Source of the DNA: Ulva prolifera
Taxonomy: Eukaryota; Chlorophyta; Ulvophyceae; Ulvales; Ulvaceae
Length of the DNA: 64,000 bases
Direction of reading: 5' to 3'
NCBI GenBank assembly: GCA_023078555.1
Contig: CM041196.1
Coordinates: 9,628,985 to 9,692,984 of the forward strand
A program made the translations under genes and the position numbers. The notes below the pieces were generated by a model that was not told the origin of the DNA, made no database searches, and saw only the letters and a list, made by a program, of their open reading frames with translations. Shown piece after piece: positions 1-12,300 of the stretch; position 1 is the stretch's first letter, and every line of letters begins with the position of its first letter.

Positions 1-3000
1 CAGTGGCCTGGCCTGATCGGCACATATGTGCCGTCTGTTCAGCACATCTCCAGCTTCCTGTCAACACTTCTTGCACCAGTCTCGACATGGCTGTACTTCG
101 CGACAGCTTCCAAGCACACCCGATTGAACCTCACAAGAAACTGCGACATGCGACAACCACAAACAACACAAGTCTGTAATTACGCTCAGGGGCTCACAAG
201 CGTCTCCGAGGGGATGGGAAAACATCGTGTTTGATGACTTCACGACGCCGGCGAGCGTCGGTAAGAACGCTGGAAGGTCGAACATAAACGAGTTCAACCA
301 GGGGCACCACAGGAGCGGGAACGCCTCAGACAGACACGATTCACTGACTACGGTGGTGACAGGGCAGGAAGCGACCCCGAGGAAGCGGTTCTCCTGGTTC
401 AGCTCAGCTGATCCCCGCTTCAATCCCGCACAGAACTAACGCTTCCGTAACTATAACATACTGGCAGCAAAACTGGGAAAGGTACATGTATTGCGGCTTT
501 CGATGTGCTCGGGACTGGGCTTCGACGAGCATGGTGAGCTGTGATCGGGGCGTACTGGGACGGGTATGGTGCTTAATGAAATGAAGACTAAATACGGCTG
601 GAAAGGCTGTGGCAGTCGCGAAATAGTTCTGATATTTTCATGTAGCCGAGCCAGTTTATATAGAAGTTGGTGGCGACTACGGCAGACGCAGCTAGAGGCA
701 TGCAGGAGTGCTTGTGGACACCCTCGGAAGCTGCTGGTGGGCTATGGAGAGCTGTTCCCGAAATTAGTCTGAACAAATTGCAGGTTTTGACCTACCTACC
801 TAGACTTTACGAATCATGCCGCACGGCACGCACCAGTGACTCAACCTGGATGTCGCACAGAAAGAGGCATCTACCTCCAAACTAGCCCAATGCACACGCC
901 AGACAAACACACCAGGTAGGATGCTTTTAAAAGGCGTGTGTGCTGTCTTGAGTGTTTGTATTGCCTCAATCGAAACTATGTCGATAGTTCGCTGTTACGA
1001 AGTACCGCTGGCTACGTGGTTATGTGCTTCTCGATCGTGCATGCAGGCATCATGCACGACGACGCAGCCATGCACGTGCGCAACACCCTTCCGCAACAGC
1101 TTTGCGGGCATATGCCTCATGCCTGCTTAGTCTTTGCAAGGCATATGATGAATACCCCAGACTAGTCAGGCAGCGTTTGCATGGGTCTGCCGTGTCGACC
1201 TCGCGGCGTCGCACAGGCAGTACACATTTGGAGCGCGCGAGCATCGACATCCCGCATGCACATGTTTGTCAGAGCTCAGCAGAGATGCAACAGCATGTTC
1301 CGGGGACACGGCCATGGTGTGCGGGACACCTGCCTCGCACGCCACCACCCTTGGCGCTTCCAGACAGTATACGTATCGAAACCGGTGCATGCGCATTATG
1401 CCAGACCTTGGAGAATGTCGGGTGCACATGACAGGGATGCAGGGAGGCGACAAGCCTATGCCAGACAATTGGATGATGCCTGACGCACGATGCAGCTGTG
1501 TATCTCCTGCTCGCTGGTGACAGCATCACGCCTGGATGGTTGTCCTGCGTTTGCATGGCCATTAAGCACTTCCTCTCGATGCGCCAGCTGTCCGGCATTG
1601 TGCCACGTATCGCCCCAAGCCATTTGTTTTAAGTGGATGCGACCGTCCGACGTTGCACATGTACAGCCATGGACGCTCTGTTGCCCGTCGCTTGCGAGGC
1701 GCCGACAGAACGCTGCGGAGATACGTGCACAGGCAACATTATTGCTGCTTTCGAGATCCTCGTGGCATCATTTGTACTTTAATACATGCACTGGATCACT
1801 TGAACGCAGGCTAGGCCTAGGCCCAGCTGTTTTACAGGTAGCGCTAGCTGTGACAGGCCAAAGCGACCTGAAAAATCACAGGAAAGTCTGCAAGCCTCGT
1901 GTATTCATGCAAGTACAACGCAAGCGTCTGTACCGTGGTTTCCGGTATCTTGGAGATACACGCGCTTGCGTTACTGGCGGTCGGCTGTGGAGAGTTCCCG
2001 CCGAGCAACCATTGGCCATCAACGAGATGCTGCCCATTGACCGTTCAAGAGACCTTGCGCACATGATGTGTAATGTCAACTTTCGCAAGCTGGATCTCGG
2101 GAGGCCCGCACGGCGTGGCACTGCTTGGAATGTTGCATACGCGCCCACGGGAGTCTGCAGTTCGCTGTGGCTCCCACTGTAGCTCTTCGACGCCAGTTCG
2201 ACAGTGCCGGTGCCGAATCATCACCGTAGATTTGCAATTTAAAGTATCTCTGGCTGTCACGGATGCGAGCGCGTGTGTAGACGACGTTGCGTGCGCACTA
2301 CATGCGAGAACCTGCTCGTTGCCTCTCGGTTAACAATGTGAGTAGCAAGGCCTGCACAGGCTTCCGCTTCTCTCGCCATTGACCACGCTTCTCATTGCCC
2401 ACTGCTGGCATTGTGGACCTGCCGTGGGACCAGGCACCATCAGACACACTCAGCAGCCTTGGGATTTCTAGACCGAGCTGGGAGAACACACACATGCCGA
2501 GCACCACAGCTCTGGTTTCGGGTCTGCACGTGCACAGGTCAGCGAAGCAAGTTCCGGAAATTGTCTTGCGCCAAGAGCCAGGTTTGTATGGGTAGCAACG
2601 CACAGACTGTCCACTGGACTGTGTTTATCGCCTTCACCACCAGGCGTTCCTTGCCTTGGCAGGCCAGGATCTTCGAAAATCGTGAACTTTTGTTTGTGAT
2701 GAATGGGGGATCGCAGCAGCTGGAGCCATGCACTATGGCAGTGTCATTGGCCTTCCACTGTGTCTGACCGAGTTCTGCAACGCAACGCTCTATTTCTTGT
2801 GTCTTGCCTACCACTCTATCTCCTTGCATGTGAGTCGAGCATGGGGCGTGTACACAGTAGCACGTTGGAGAGGCTGCCCCCATCAGAGAGACCGCCCTGA
2901 ACAATTCTGCAGAAGCTGTCTGCAAGCAGGGGGGGCATTCCCACACAGGAGGAGCCTGCCACCAATGGCGAAAGGAGCGCCTGCCTAGAGCTGCGCGTCC

Positions 3001-4766
3001 TGGAGTCTGGGCGCTGGGCTTTGGCCCTGCCACTTGGCCGCAGTGACAATGGATACATGTGATCACTGCATGTTGAACAGGCTGAAATTCTTGACCAGGC
3101 AGCACCGTGAAGCCATGTGATGTCAACCAGTGACCGGGGATCAGTGCTGGGCTGAAGGGGTTCCCCGCCACAACATCTCACAGTAATCCTGGGAAGCATC
3201 CTCTTGAACACACACAAGGTGATGTGTTGTATGTACTCTAATTTCGCGTTCTGGCATTCTGGCATACTGGTCCTGGTCCGACTGATGCACCTGCACACGG
3301 CGGCAGTAGCACAGTCATGGCCCGCATGCGGGTGCCCACGGAGTGGAGTGTGGCATGGTGAGTGCCAGAATGTGGTACGGGGAAGCAGCCTGGAAGCAGC
3401 CTGCACAGCTGGAGCTGAGTTGGGCACCAGACCATGCCAATCACCAACCCCACCCTCGAGCTGCTGCATGGCTGCAGTGCTGCTGTAGTGCTCTAGTCAG
3501 CCGTGCTGAATGATTCAGGGCGACAAAGGCCGAGATGAAGTGATGTGGTGGACGAGGTGTAGTGTTGCACAAGAATGCGCAGGGCAGCCTGAAATTTTAG
3601 TCTCGACAAAAAACAAAGATTCACGGTCAACGTTTCGTCATCCATGTATCAAGTGCACTCTATTGCTCGTTTGCCTCGCTGTTGAAGCAGTTCGGCACTG
3701 AGCATTGCCGGAAGTCATCGTAATGCTGATCATGACATCTATGATCAGTCAAAGCATCTGCAGACACAGTTTGCAAGACAATCCAACGCTGTGTGGCTTG
3801 CCTAGAACCATTATCTGCCTGTGTGTTCCTCCAAAAGGATACACTTGGCACTGATGTAGCTCCGCCACGTGCACGGGCCTGCTGACCCCCAGAGAGAATA
3901 GTCCGCAATAGCAACTGCGCGATATCGAGCATCTCAGCGCAGATGTGCGGCGCAGACTGCATCAGGCCTGTGTACGAGCCGCGTGCACAAATGCCTTGCA
4001 CAGCTACGTGCGCCAGCAACAGCGCTCGTCCATTTCTAGAGGCTGCTGTCGGATGATTCCAGAGTCTGCAAATGCAAAAGCAACATGGAAGACCATGACT
4101 GCAGCTGACGCAGTATCGTCTTAGCTGAACGTAAGCCAATGTCTCTGCAAGCGGTTTCGCCCATGACGTATCGGACAGATCCACTGCCAGTTCATCAAGT
4201 TTGGGGCAGGCTCCTGAGTATCTTCGAAAACAAGCTCGTCATGAGACTTTCCGAGCGGCATAGCGCCACCCAGCAGCATGCGCGATATAAAGCAACAGAA
4301 TCCAAGCGATCGTTCGAGGCCGCGGGGTGTCTCACATGCTTCCGTCCACAAGCGCCGCACGGTTACATGACAGCACGAGATCGTAACCTCGGGTCAGCCC
4401 TCCTCATCTCGCAAAATCGCATGGCAGAGGAAATCCCGTCTCCTGCGGTTGTGCGCAGGCACTTGAGTCCGGCCCAAGCTTTCCGCTGTGACACTACGGA
4501 TGCAGAGATCATCGATCATCCAGGCTGATGCTGCCGGGCCGGCCACCGACAGCAGCGCCACCTCTACCTACCTCAGACATCAGCGTCACCACGGCCACAC
4601 CCGTGTGACTTCATCCCTACTCGCAGTGCCTGAACCCCAATTCCCTACCACCACTGCGCCTGCACCCATGCACAAACCTAAACCTACCTGCTCTGCCCAG
4701 CAACCAGACCCATATGCCTGCCTGGTTGCGTATGAGTCGTATCTGCAACCAGGCAGACCTGATATG
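1..4766. other. No supportable gene
   Basis: Mixed-composition DNA. Open frames up to about 230 codons occur on both strands (for example 1490-2182 plus and 2539-3171 minus), but their translations are rich in Cys, His, Arg and Ser, show no recognisable domain, and do not join through consistent splice sites. I see no tRNA, rRNA or clear repeat. It may hold introns or UTRs of a gene lying to the left, but nothing here proves it. Confidence 0.5.
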
Positions 4767-4999
4767 TCACAAACCGTCATCGTCCGCGCCCCCGACCTCC
4801 CCCACCTCCCCTGCAGCATCTTCGCCGCCGCCTCCGTCTCCGGCCCCGGCACCACCTGCACCCCCACCCCCGACAAAGTCCTCCATGATGTGGAGGGGCC
4901 CGGTGAGCACCCCCGAAGAGGTCCGGACCTCATAGAGGTCCGAGTGCTCCGCCGCGGCACCGCCGCCGAGCTCCCCGCACTCCTCCACGCCTGCACGCA
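4767..4999 (-). CDS. Possible terminal exon of unknown gene
   Basis: After a GTGCAG acceptor on the minus strand (exon from 4999) there is an open frame of about 77 codons ending at 4767. It contains a non-repetitive stretch (EHSDLYEVRTSSGVLTGPLH) followed by a Gly/Ala/Asp-rich tail. This reads more like protein than the proline-rich opposite strand. It lies just downstream of the DFGDFE-repeat gene on the same strand, but I found no donor in that gene with the matching phase (phase 1), so the link is unproven. I do not recognise the product. Confidence 0.27.
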
Positions 5000-5003
5000 A
5001 CAC

Positions 5004-5479
5004 CGCCGCTCAGCCCCCCGCACGCGCTGTCATCCCCGCCCGGATCGAGCCAACGACCATACAGAGAGCGGACGACCTGCTGCCACGACCTTGTGTGGCC
5101 TTGAATGCATGGCAAGGTCACCCCACTTTCCGCAAACGTTTCAGCGTTGCAACCCAAGGCATGCAATCCATCAGCATGCACACTGCGAACAGCGTCCCCG
5201 GCCAGACAGCACACCCAGCTGTAGGGTTGGCTGTGACGGTGCATGTCAAGCTGCTCAGTGTCTGTGGCGTGTTCCCGACCCATGGCATACCATTGCATGC
5301 GCCACGCAGTGCTGTGATGCCAGATGGCATATCATAAGACTGAGCTCAGCTGCGTCACCCCTGCCCCAGCACATGAGGCCAAATAAAAAGACAACGGCCG
5401 CGGCCACACGTACATTTGCACAGGTAGTAGTTTTGCCTCAGAGCGACACCACGTGCGCAGCTGTGGGTGTGAGAGCGCA
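5004..5479. other. Spacer, nothing recognised
   Basis: Stretch between the candidate exon ending the minus-strand cluster and the stop of the DFGDFE-repeat gene. I see no coding signal or repeat; it would be the 3' UTR, or an intron if the two are one gene. Confidence 0.4.
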
Positions 5480-6760
5480 TCACTGAGAGTTCGGAGAGGG
5501 TCTGAGCGCGCCTTGGTGCTGCTGTTCTATGGATGCCGAGGCCCCAAAGGGGTCGCTGGTGCTGACCGACCTCGCCAGCGCGGCCGGGCCGCGCGGGGAC
5601 GCGGCCGCCGACAGCGTGCCTGACACCGCCCCGCTGCCGCTCCGCTCCACCGCCAGCACGGCCTCCGACGCTGCCACGGGCGCCGCTGGCGGCGCCGCCG
5701 CCGCCGCCGCCGCGTCGGCGGCGGCCGCAGCTGCGCTGAGGCCGAGCAGCCGCAGCGCGGCTACACGGTGTGCGGCCGCGCAAGCGGCCGCCGCAGCGGC
5801 GCCGCCGTCGGCCGCAGCCGCCATGCGCCGCAGCGCTGCGCCCGCATCCTCCGGCTCTGCCTCCCCCTGCGCGTCCACTGCGCCCGCATCGCCTGCCGCA
5901 GCCCCCATCGCCTGATCTGGTACAGCACTCAACAGGTCCTGCAGGAAGTGCTGCATGGCCGCGCTGCCACCATCACGCCCCGCCGCGTCCACCTCCTCAG
6001 CCGCTGAAGCAGCGCGCGGGCCGCTGCCAGCCGCCTCCCCGCCTGCCGGTGCTGGATCCCCAGTCGCAAAGTCCCCGAAGCCAGCTTCCCCGTCTTCAAA
6101 GTCCCCAAAGTCATCCTCGCCGCTACCGGCAGCAGCCTCGCCGGGCGCCTCCCCCTCCGCAGGCCCCGCGGCCTCTGCATCGCCATCGCCGTCGCCTGCC
6201 TCCACAGCGGTTGTGGGTGTGGCTGTGGCCCCAGCCTCTTCAAAGTCCCCGAAGTCATCGCCAAAGCCGCCGTCGGCATCACCGGCTACACCCTCTCTGG
6301 ACTGCAGCAGCGTCATGGCTACGGGTGCTCCGCCATCGTCCGTGCCCTCAGCGGCAGCTGCGTCCGGCACACATGCCTCAGGAGGATTCTCTGTTTGGAT
6401 GCCGTGGTCAGAGTGGTCTGCATCTGAGGCGGCTAGGCTACTCATTGTTTCAGAAGGCGCTGCTGGGGCCGCTGATGACTGTAGGGCAGGCTGAGCTGCA
6501 GGTTCAGCGGCTTCCATTGAGCCTGTGTGGTTGTGTATCCCATTGGTGCCGGCATTGGTCATGGCATCGTCTGGTGATGCATGGTCGCCTTTTGGGCTGC
6601 AGGCAGCGTTGGCTACAGGTGGGCTGTCCGGGCTCGCACATGCCGCTGGGCTGCTTGACGGACTGCCATGGTGTGAATCGTCGGCACATTGTGTGGGGAG
6701 AGGCTTTTCAGCTTGGTCTGGAGACCCACTAGCAGGCACATCTGCTAAGCTAGCTTGCAT
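5480..6760 (-). CDS. Acidic Ala-rich protein with DFGDFE repeats
   Basis: An open frame of 426 codons starts at ATG 6760 and ends at 5480. The first half is rich in Ser, Pro and Ala. The middle holds two DFGDFE motifs (about 6240-6260 and 6095-6115 on the plus coordinates) and a related GFGDF, set in acidic Gly/Ala sequence. A short non-repetitive helix-like segment (MQHFLQDLLSAVPDQ) follows, then alanine runs, and a DPF motif near the end. In animals, DFGDF-type and DPF motifs in aftiphilin and gamma-synergin bind the appendages of clathrin adaptors, so a trafficking accessory role is conceivable; this is inference from short motifs only. The GC-rich codon use matches the confirmed genes in the window. 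No intron is needed, but the real 3' end may splice on to a downstream exon. Confidence 0.62.
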   Translation of the reverse strand: MQASLADVPASGSPDQAEKPLPTQCADDSHHGSPSSSPAACASPDSPPVANAACSPKGDHASPDDAMTNAGTNGIHNHTGSMEAAEPAAQPALQSSAAPAAPSETMSSLAASDADHSDHGIQTENPPEACVPDAAAAEGTDDGGAPVAMTLLQSREGVAGDADGGFGDDFGDFEEAGATATPTTAVEAGDGDGDAEAAGPAEGEAPGEAAAGSGEDDFGDFEDGEAGFGDFATGDPAPAGGEAAGSGPRAASAAEEVDAAGRDGGSAAMQHFLQDLLSAVPDQAMGAAAGDAGAVDAQGEAEPEDAGAALRRMAAAADGGAAAAAACAAAHRVAALRLLGLSAAAAAADAAAAAAAPPAAPVAASEAVLAVERSGSGAVSGTLSAAASPRGPAALARSVSTSDPFGASASIEQQHQGALRPSPNSQ

Positions 6761-8079
6761 GCTGTACAGTGCCCTGTGCAGGCCTGAACGATAGCCTGCG
6801 GCTATACTAGCTGATCAGGCGCACCAGTCCAGCAGCGAAATCTAGCTGATGTGAGCCTTCTACGCTGCCGTGTTGTCTCCCGAATTGGCGCAGTGCTACG
6901 CCGGGAAAGCAGACGCCCTACGCACTGAGGGACACGCGGGCAGCATCGAGAAGCGGCACGATTTGCCACGTAGATACAAGCAAAACTACTGCTTGAGGGA
7001 ACTTCGTTGGCCTGGCGAGCACAGGCCGAGACGCCGGATCAATGCCACTTCTGGTGTGGACAGCTCAGCTGGCTTTGCACAGTTCCATAGTACCACCCGA
7101 GAAAGGCACCTGCAGCAGTCAGACAGCCGCATAGGTAAGGTGACTCAATCGCGTGTGCACATCGGCGGTCGTATTCTCGACAACGGCCATTCTGCGTCGC
7201 TTTGAAAGTGATCATCCATTGCGTGCACCTCGGGCAACGTTGGCAATGGGTAAAATAGATGTGATATGCAAGGACTTCAAGTCATCGAACATACCTCCAG
7301 CTGATGCACTGATTTCAATGCCGCATGCAAACGAGCTAGGTCGCGCCAAATGTGACAGCATCGACGGCGGTCCCGGCTACGAATTCCCGCTGAATCGCTA
7401 CAGCGCCATTAATATTGGATGCATGGCCCTCATTTGTACAACAAGCCGAAGAGGCATGGCCACACGAACGTGCAACTGTCCACATTCAATCAACAACGCG
7501 CATGCTTCCGACGCATCTGATGGTGTACCAAGCAAAGTATTTGTGGCTGCATCGATAATTATTGCAGCGCCAAGCTGTTCAAACGCCAAGTTCCCATTGC
7601 AGGTCTATCCAGACCGATTGCGTCGAATTGTTCTCCTGGCCCAGGCGCCGTGGCTTTCATGCAATGCATGGGATCAGCCTTGCAGCTGCGTTCAGAGTGG
7701 CGCTCCTGCACACGACCATCTTCACTGGTCTGCACTCGAGAACTTGACGATGTTCAACGAGTTCTGGGCTCCCACTGCCAGCCATCTGATCTTACAGTGC
7801 TGTGACGTGTACCAATCCCAGCGGAGCTGTCCTGCCGTCTCGGCCACACTGTGACCATCGCTTGCCAAATAGCTTGAGAGCTCTGTGTTCAAATCCTTTC
7901 ATATTCTGTCTAATGCTGCGAGGCAGGTAGGGTGTAAGATGCGGACTACGCCGATGCGGAGCAGGCTGCAAACTCCATCCTCTCTCACAGAGTGAACAGG
8001 ACGTCAGGCTGTGGTGCTACTGATCGCTGCTGAAGCCCGTCATTGTTGCAGTAGAAGCTGCACGGGCTTGGGGTACTCG
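6761..8079. other. Divergent intergenic region, no clear gene
   Basis: Lies between the start of the minus-strand DFGDFE gene and the plus-strand DUF1279 exon. It should hold both promoters and possibly an unrecognised 5' exon encoding the N-terminus of the DUF1279 protein. The 233-codon plus frame at 7153-7854 has no recognisable domain and an unusual composition, and I do not accept it as a gene. Confidence 0.4.
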
Positions 8080-8451
8080 ATGTCCCCGTTTGCACAGTTG
8101 TCGAAGTTTGGTCCTGTGGGTGTGGGCACCTACATCTCCGTGTCCGTTTGCACATGGACGACTCTCTTTATAGCCCTGGAGAATAATCTAGACATCAGTC
8201 AAGTGGCAAAGTTCATCTGGGGAGAATCAATTGACACTGATGAAGTGCTGGCGAAGGTGGGTCTGAAGCGACGCCAACCCGATGATAGTGCCCCAGAGAC
8301 AGTTGGACAGTACCTCATGAGCAAAGCGCCTTCCTTTGTGCTTGCTTCTGTGGCCAGTAAAGCACTTGTCCCTGTTAAGCTTCCTATAAGCTTGGCAATA
8401 ACACCTTACGTGCATCGTGTGCTGCTGGCAAGGGGCTTGATCAGGGGATAA
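8080..8451 (+). CDS. DUF1279 / FAM210-like membrane protein
   Basis: The frame after ATG 8080 reads KFGPVGVGTYISVSVCTWTT and then a segment ending in NNLDI. This matches the DUF1279 core of FAM210-type proteins: a Tyr/Phe-Gly-x-x-Gly start, a hydrophobic span and a short Asp-containing loop. A second hydrophobic segment (VLASVASKALVPVKLPISLA) leads to a basic C-terminus (RVLLARGLIRG). DUF1279 proteins are small membrane proteins of mitochondria or plastids. The 123-aa reading lacks an obvious transit peptide. A TTTGCACAG acceptor at 8097/8098 keeps the same frame, so ATG 8080 may be intronic and the true N-terminus may lie in an upstream exon that I could not find. A TGTAA signal lies 15 nt after the stop. 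Confidence 0.75.
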   Translation: MSPFAQLSKFGPVGVGTYISVSVCTWTTLFIALENNLDISQVAKFIWGESIDTDEVLAKVGLKRRQPDDSAPETVGQYLMSKAPSFVLASVASKALVPVKLPISLAITPYVHRVLLARGLIRG

Positions 8452-8465
8452 TGTGTGGTGTTGAT

Positions 8466-8470
8466 TGTAA
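8466..8470 (+). terminator. TGTAA polyadenylation signal
   Basis: TGTAA occurs 15 nt after the stop of the DUF1279-like gene. TGTAA is the usual green-algal polyadenylation element; the role here is inferred from position. Confidence 0.45.
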
Positions 8471-9330
8471 AGATTTCCCCAGGACATGTTCACAAAGAAG
8501 CAGACTTGTGGCCTGGGCAGCATATCGCCCTTTTTGATGAGTAAAACACAGATTCCAGCAATCAATATTTAACCTATGCTGCAGTTCAATTGTGATTATT
8601 GATCATCATGTCAGGACAACCAACACAGCAGCCGTTGAGTTGACGTGTTGGCATTTTGTTTTCCTTAGACGAATCCGCCGCCGACGTGGTGTTACAATGC
8701 TATGCCGGCGCAGTGCAGTAAACGCCATACTCGGCAACACTTGGTGGACACAGTAGCAACATAAAGCGGATTTCAGTTGCGACAGAGAGAACATTCGTAG
8801 AATAGATGCTGCAAATGATCTCATGTTGCATGCGCCAGGGGACGCCCGGTTTGCAGAATCACACCCGTAGATGATGACACGATCTCCCATCACCACACAG
8901 TGACCATTCCGCACATTCCCACACCTCTCTCCCTGGGTCGGCTGAACCACCGCCTCACAAACCATGCCCACACCCTCGCCCGAATCGGCAACTATTAACA
9001 TGTTTTGCCAGACCAGCAGCCTGCGCCTGGCAGGCAGTTTTGTGCTCATGCACCTCAACACAACATCTGCCGCACGTGAATTCCTACCTGTACGGACTGT
9101 CTGCTACAAACAGTCAAAGACAGTCATGCCATAAGGACTGGCAACGGCCTGCAAGCTGATACCAACCTACCCCATCGCACGTGCTTATGCATGGCCACGT
9201 GGCGCTTCGTCAGCGGCGGCACGAAAAGCCACCGCGACATAGCACACAGCATACACCGCAGCGTGCCGGCCGGTGTGGAACGTCACCCACACTCATGACC
9301 AGAGGCCAGCGGCGACGCAGACGCGGGGGC
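8471..9330. other. Convergent 3' spacer
   Basis: Between the plus-strand DUF1279 gene and the stop of the minus-strand SET-domain gene. No coding frame or repeat that I can support; expected to be the 3' UTRs of both genes. Confidence 0.45.
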
Positions 9331-12300
9331 TCACTGCCGGTACTGCCGCCGCGGCATGAACTCAGAGGACCGGTACAGCCCCAGTTGTAGCCCCTGCGCC
9401 ACATCCGCCTCGACCCCCAGCACCGTGCCCCCGCACGCGCCGCCGCCGGCGACGGTCGCGAGCCGCTGTGCGGCCGCCTCCAGGCCCGCACGCGCCGCAG
9501 ACATCGCCCACCACGGCCGCACGGTCGTGTACAGCTCGCCATCGGCTCCGCGGGAGACGTGGCCCGGGACGAACGGCTGCAGCGCCCAGGGGTCTTGGGC
9601 TGCAGGGTGGGATTGCGCCGGTCCGGAGTGTTCCGGGGTGCGGCCTCCGGAGCGCTTGATCGGAGCGCGATGGGAGTCTGGAGGCGAGTGTGTGTTGTCC
9701 GGCGCCTGCCGCGCTGACACGCTGGAGGCCTGGCGAGCGAGCGCAGGCTCCCGCAGAGCCGGGGGCGGCGGCCCGAGCCGCAGCGGCGGCGCCGCCGCGC
9801 GGGCGTCCTTGCCGCCCGGCAGTGAGGCCCGCGCACCGTCCACCGACCCGGACGCACTCATGCGCTCGCCACCGCGGCTGCTGCTGCGGCGGCCGTCGGC
9901 GGCAGCGGAGCCGCCGCCGCCGCTGCCGCCGCGCGGCGGCAGCGCAGCCGCGCCGCCCGGCGGCGGGAAGCGCTGCAGCAGCGAGCGCGCGCGCTCGCGC
10001 ACTGCGCGATCCGCGGCGTTGGCAGCGAGGTCGCCGAGCACGTCGCCAAAGGAGCCGTGCGCGGAGCGGCGGGCATGCACGTCGGCCGCGTAGAGTGGCA
10101 GCGCCTCGACAACGCGCAGGATCTTGAGCAGCGCGCTCTTGTACCCCGTGCCGTAGTTGTTAACCGCGCAGAACTGCAGCTGCGTGAGCAGCCCCCGCCG
10201 CATCAGCTCCTTCTGCTTCGTGAGGTTCTTCGTCGCAAGGACCTTGTCGAGGAGCAGGCTGAGGTCGGCGAGGCGCGCACGCTGGCGGGCGGTGAGGTGG
10301 TGGTCGCTCTCCATGTGGTGGCGCGGCCGCCGTCGCAGCACCTCCGGAGCCCCGTCCTCCTGCACACACACGCACGACCGCCGTCACCCCTCCGCGCCGA
10401 CAGGACAGCAAACACCATTCTCTTGATCAAAATCCTTACCCAAGCCTCACCCGGGTAACACGTCAGGTATGCAACTGTACTAGGAGCCACACCACCGGCC
10501 ATGCAAACCAAGCGCAAAGTGGCTGCACTGCGTACGAGTGGAAATGGTGACGGAATGGAGAAGCAGGAGGCACGAGAGGGACGCACGGCCCGGCGGCGCA
10601 CCTGGGCGTTGGCGGCGCGGGGGTCGTCCTCCTTCGCCGGAGGGCTGACGTCGCACATGTTGAACAGGCGCACAAAGTCCTTGATCGAGTCCTTCGCAAG
10701 CACGCGCTCCGCGCCCGCGAGCATCTGGTCCAGCCGCCGCTCCACCTCGGAGCGCCGCCGCGGGGCGTCCGCGCGAGCTGCATGCATGCACCCGATTCAG
10801 CAACAGATTACAGTCACACGAGCTCGGGCCACTGCGTTGCAGAGCACGCGGCAGAAGACCTGACGCTCATTCCGGGCGCATGGCAACTACAAACACCGTC
10901 CTCGGGCAGAGCCACCTGATTGAATGCCCTTGGTATAGCTGATTGGCCTGATTGACTACCCTTGGTACAGCTACCATCGACACTCCTCGACCAGAGCACT
11001 CACAGCAGGGATTGACTGCGTGTTCTTTGCGTTGCTCTGTGGCTGTGGGGAGGTGCCGCCGCATTGATACCGGAGTTCGCCGCACAAACCCTCGCGCCTG
11101 GCCGTGAACAGCCGGGCGTGTCTGTTACAAGGACAAAGTCGGAGTGGCCGGTGGCACCGCCAGTCGGATGCTTGTGACGTGGAGGGCGCGAGGGTGCGCT
11201 CATGAAACATGCCCCAAAGCACAGCCTGTCCCAATCCAGCCAGATAGCAGTGGAGCTATCATGGTACAAAGTGAATGCAGCAGGGCAGTTCATTCAGGAT
11301 TGCAGCAGGTCTGTGCTGAGAGAGATCAGGAAGGACACACCTGAGCCCGAGCCGGGCATGTTGGCCCGCGCTGGACCCTTTGGCCACATCGGCCGCTTCA
11401 GCTGGTTCGCCTGCGGCGCTCCCCCACCTGGCGTTGGCGCCGCGGCCGCCGGCGCCCCCTCTGGCGCCGCCTTGCTCGGTGTCACCTTCACCACCATGCG
11501 CTTCCGCCGCTTCGCCATGGGCGTGTGCGGGGGACCGTCAGCGGCCGTCGAGCCGGCGCCTCCCGGCTGCAGCGGCGCCGGCCCCGCCGCCGACACCGCG
11601 CCGCCATCGCGCGTCTGCTCCGACACGCCGGACGGGCCGCTCTCCGGCGGCTGCACGTCGGAACGCGGCGTGGATCCAGATGGTAGCGGCTGCAGCGTCG
11701 CCTGCACCGCGGCCAGCACCCCGCCGGCGATGCGCGGCTCCGCCGCGCCGGCGGCCGCCGGCCGCTGCGCGGCCAGCCCCGCGGCCGGCGCGCCGCCGCT
11801 GTCGCGCGAATGCTTCGGCGGCGGACGCTGGGAGCGCTTGCGCTTCGCACTCGGCGGTGCGACAGGCGGAGCAGTGTCGGGCAGCTCCTTATACCGGTCG
11901 ACCGAGTCCAACCAGTCGTCCTCCTGCAACACACGGCCCCGTCCACACTCTGCAGCCACCGCACAGTCACCGCGGCACAGAGCCCGCAGCACAGCATCCC
12001 CTGCCACATTTAGCGTCGCCTTGTTCTCTCCACACCTGATGCACCTGTCAGTCACCGCCAGCGATCACAGCGAAAGGCGTCGTTGTGCAGTCACGTTGCA
12101 CGGCTAACCTCACATGCATGTACAAGGGAGGCGACCAGATGAACAGGCGCCTCGGCGCACCTCGGCCGGGCCTTCGTCGCTGGAGCCACCAGCGCCGTCA
12201 TCGTCGGTGTCCGACAGCCGGGTGTCGCCGCTGAGCGACTCCTCTGCAGCCGCGGCCGCGGCCGCGGCTGGCGCCGCCAGCGGTGCGGCTGCGTCCGCGC

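Noticed and set aside
1490..2182. 230-codon plus-strand frame
   Set aside because: No domain, Cys/Arg/Ser-rich composition and no neighbouring exons in phase.
4488..5486. 332-codon plus-strand frame
   Set aside because: Composition is random-like, dominated by His, Pro, Thr and Arg, with no domain; part of it is the complement of a better minus-strand exon.
7153..7854. 233-codon plus-strand frame upstream of the DUF1279 exon
   Set aside because: No domain and no phase-compatible join to the DUF1279 exon that I could find.
11202..12107. 301-codon plus-strand frame
   Set aside because: Shadow of exon 6 of the minus-strand methyltransferase, which has the correct phases.
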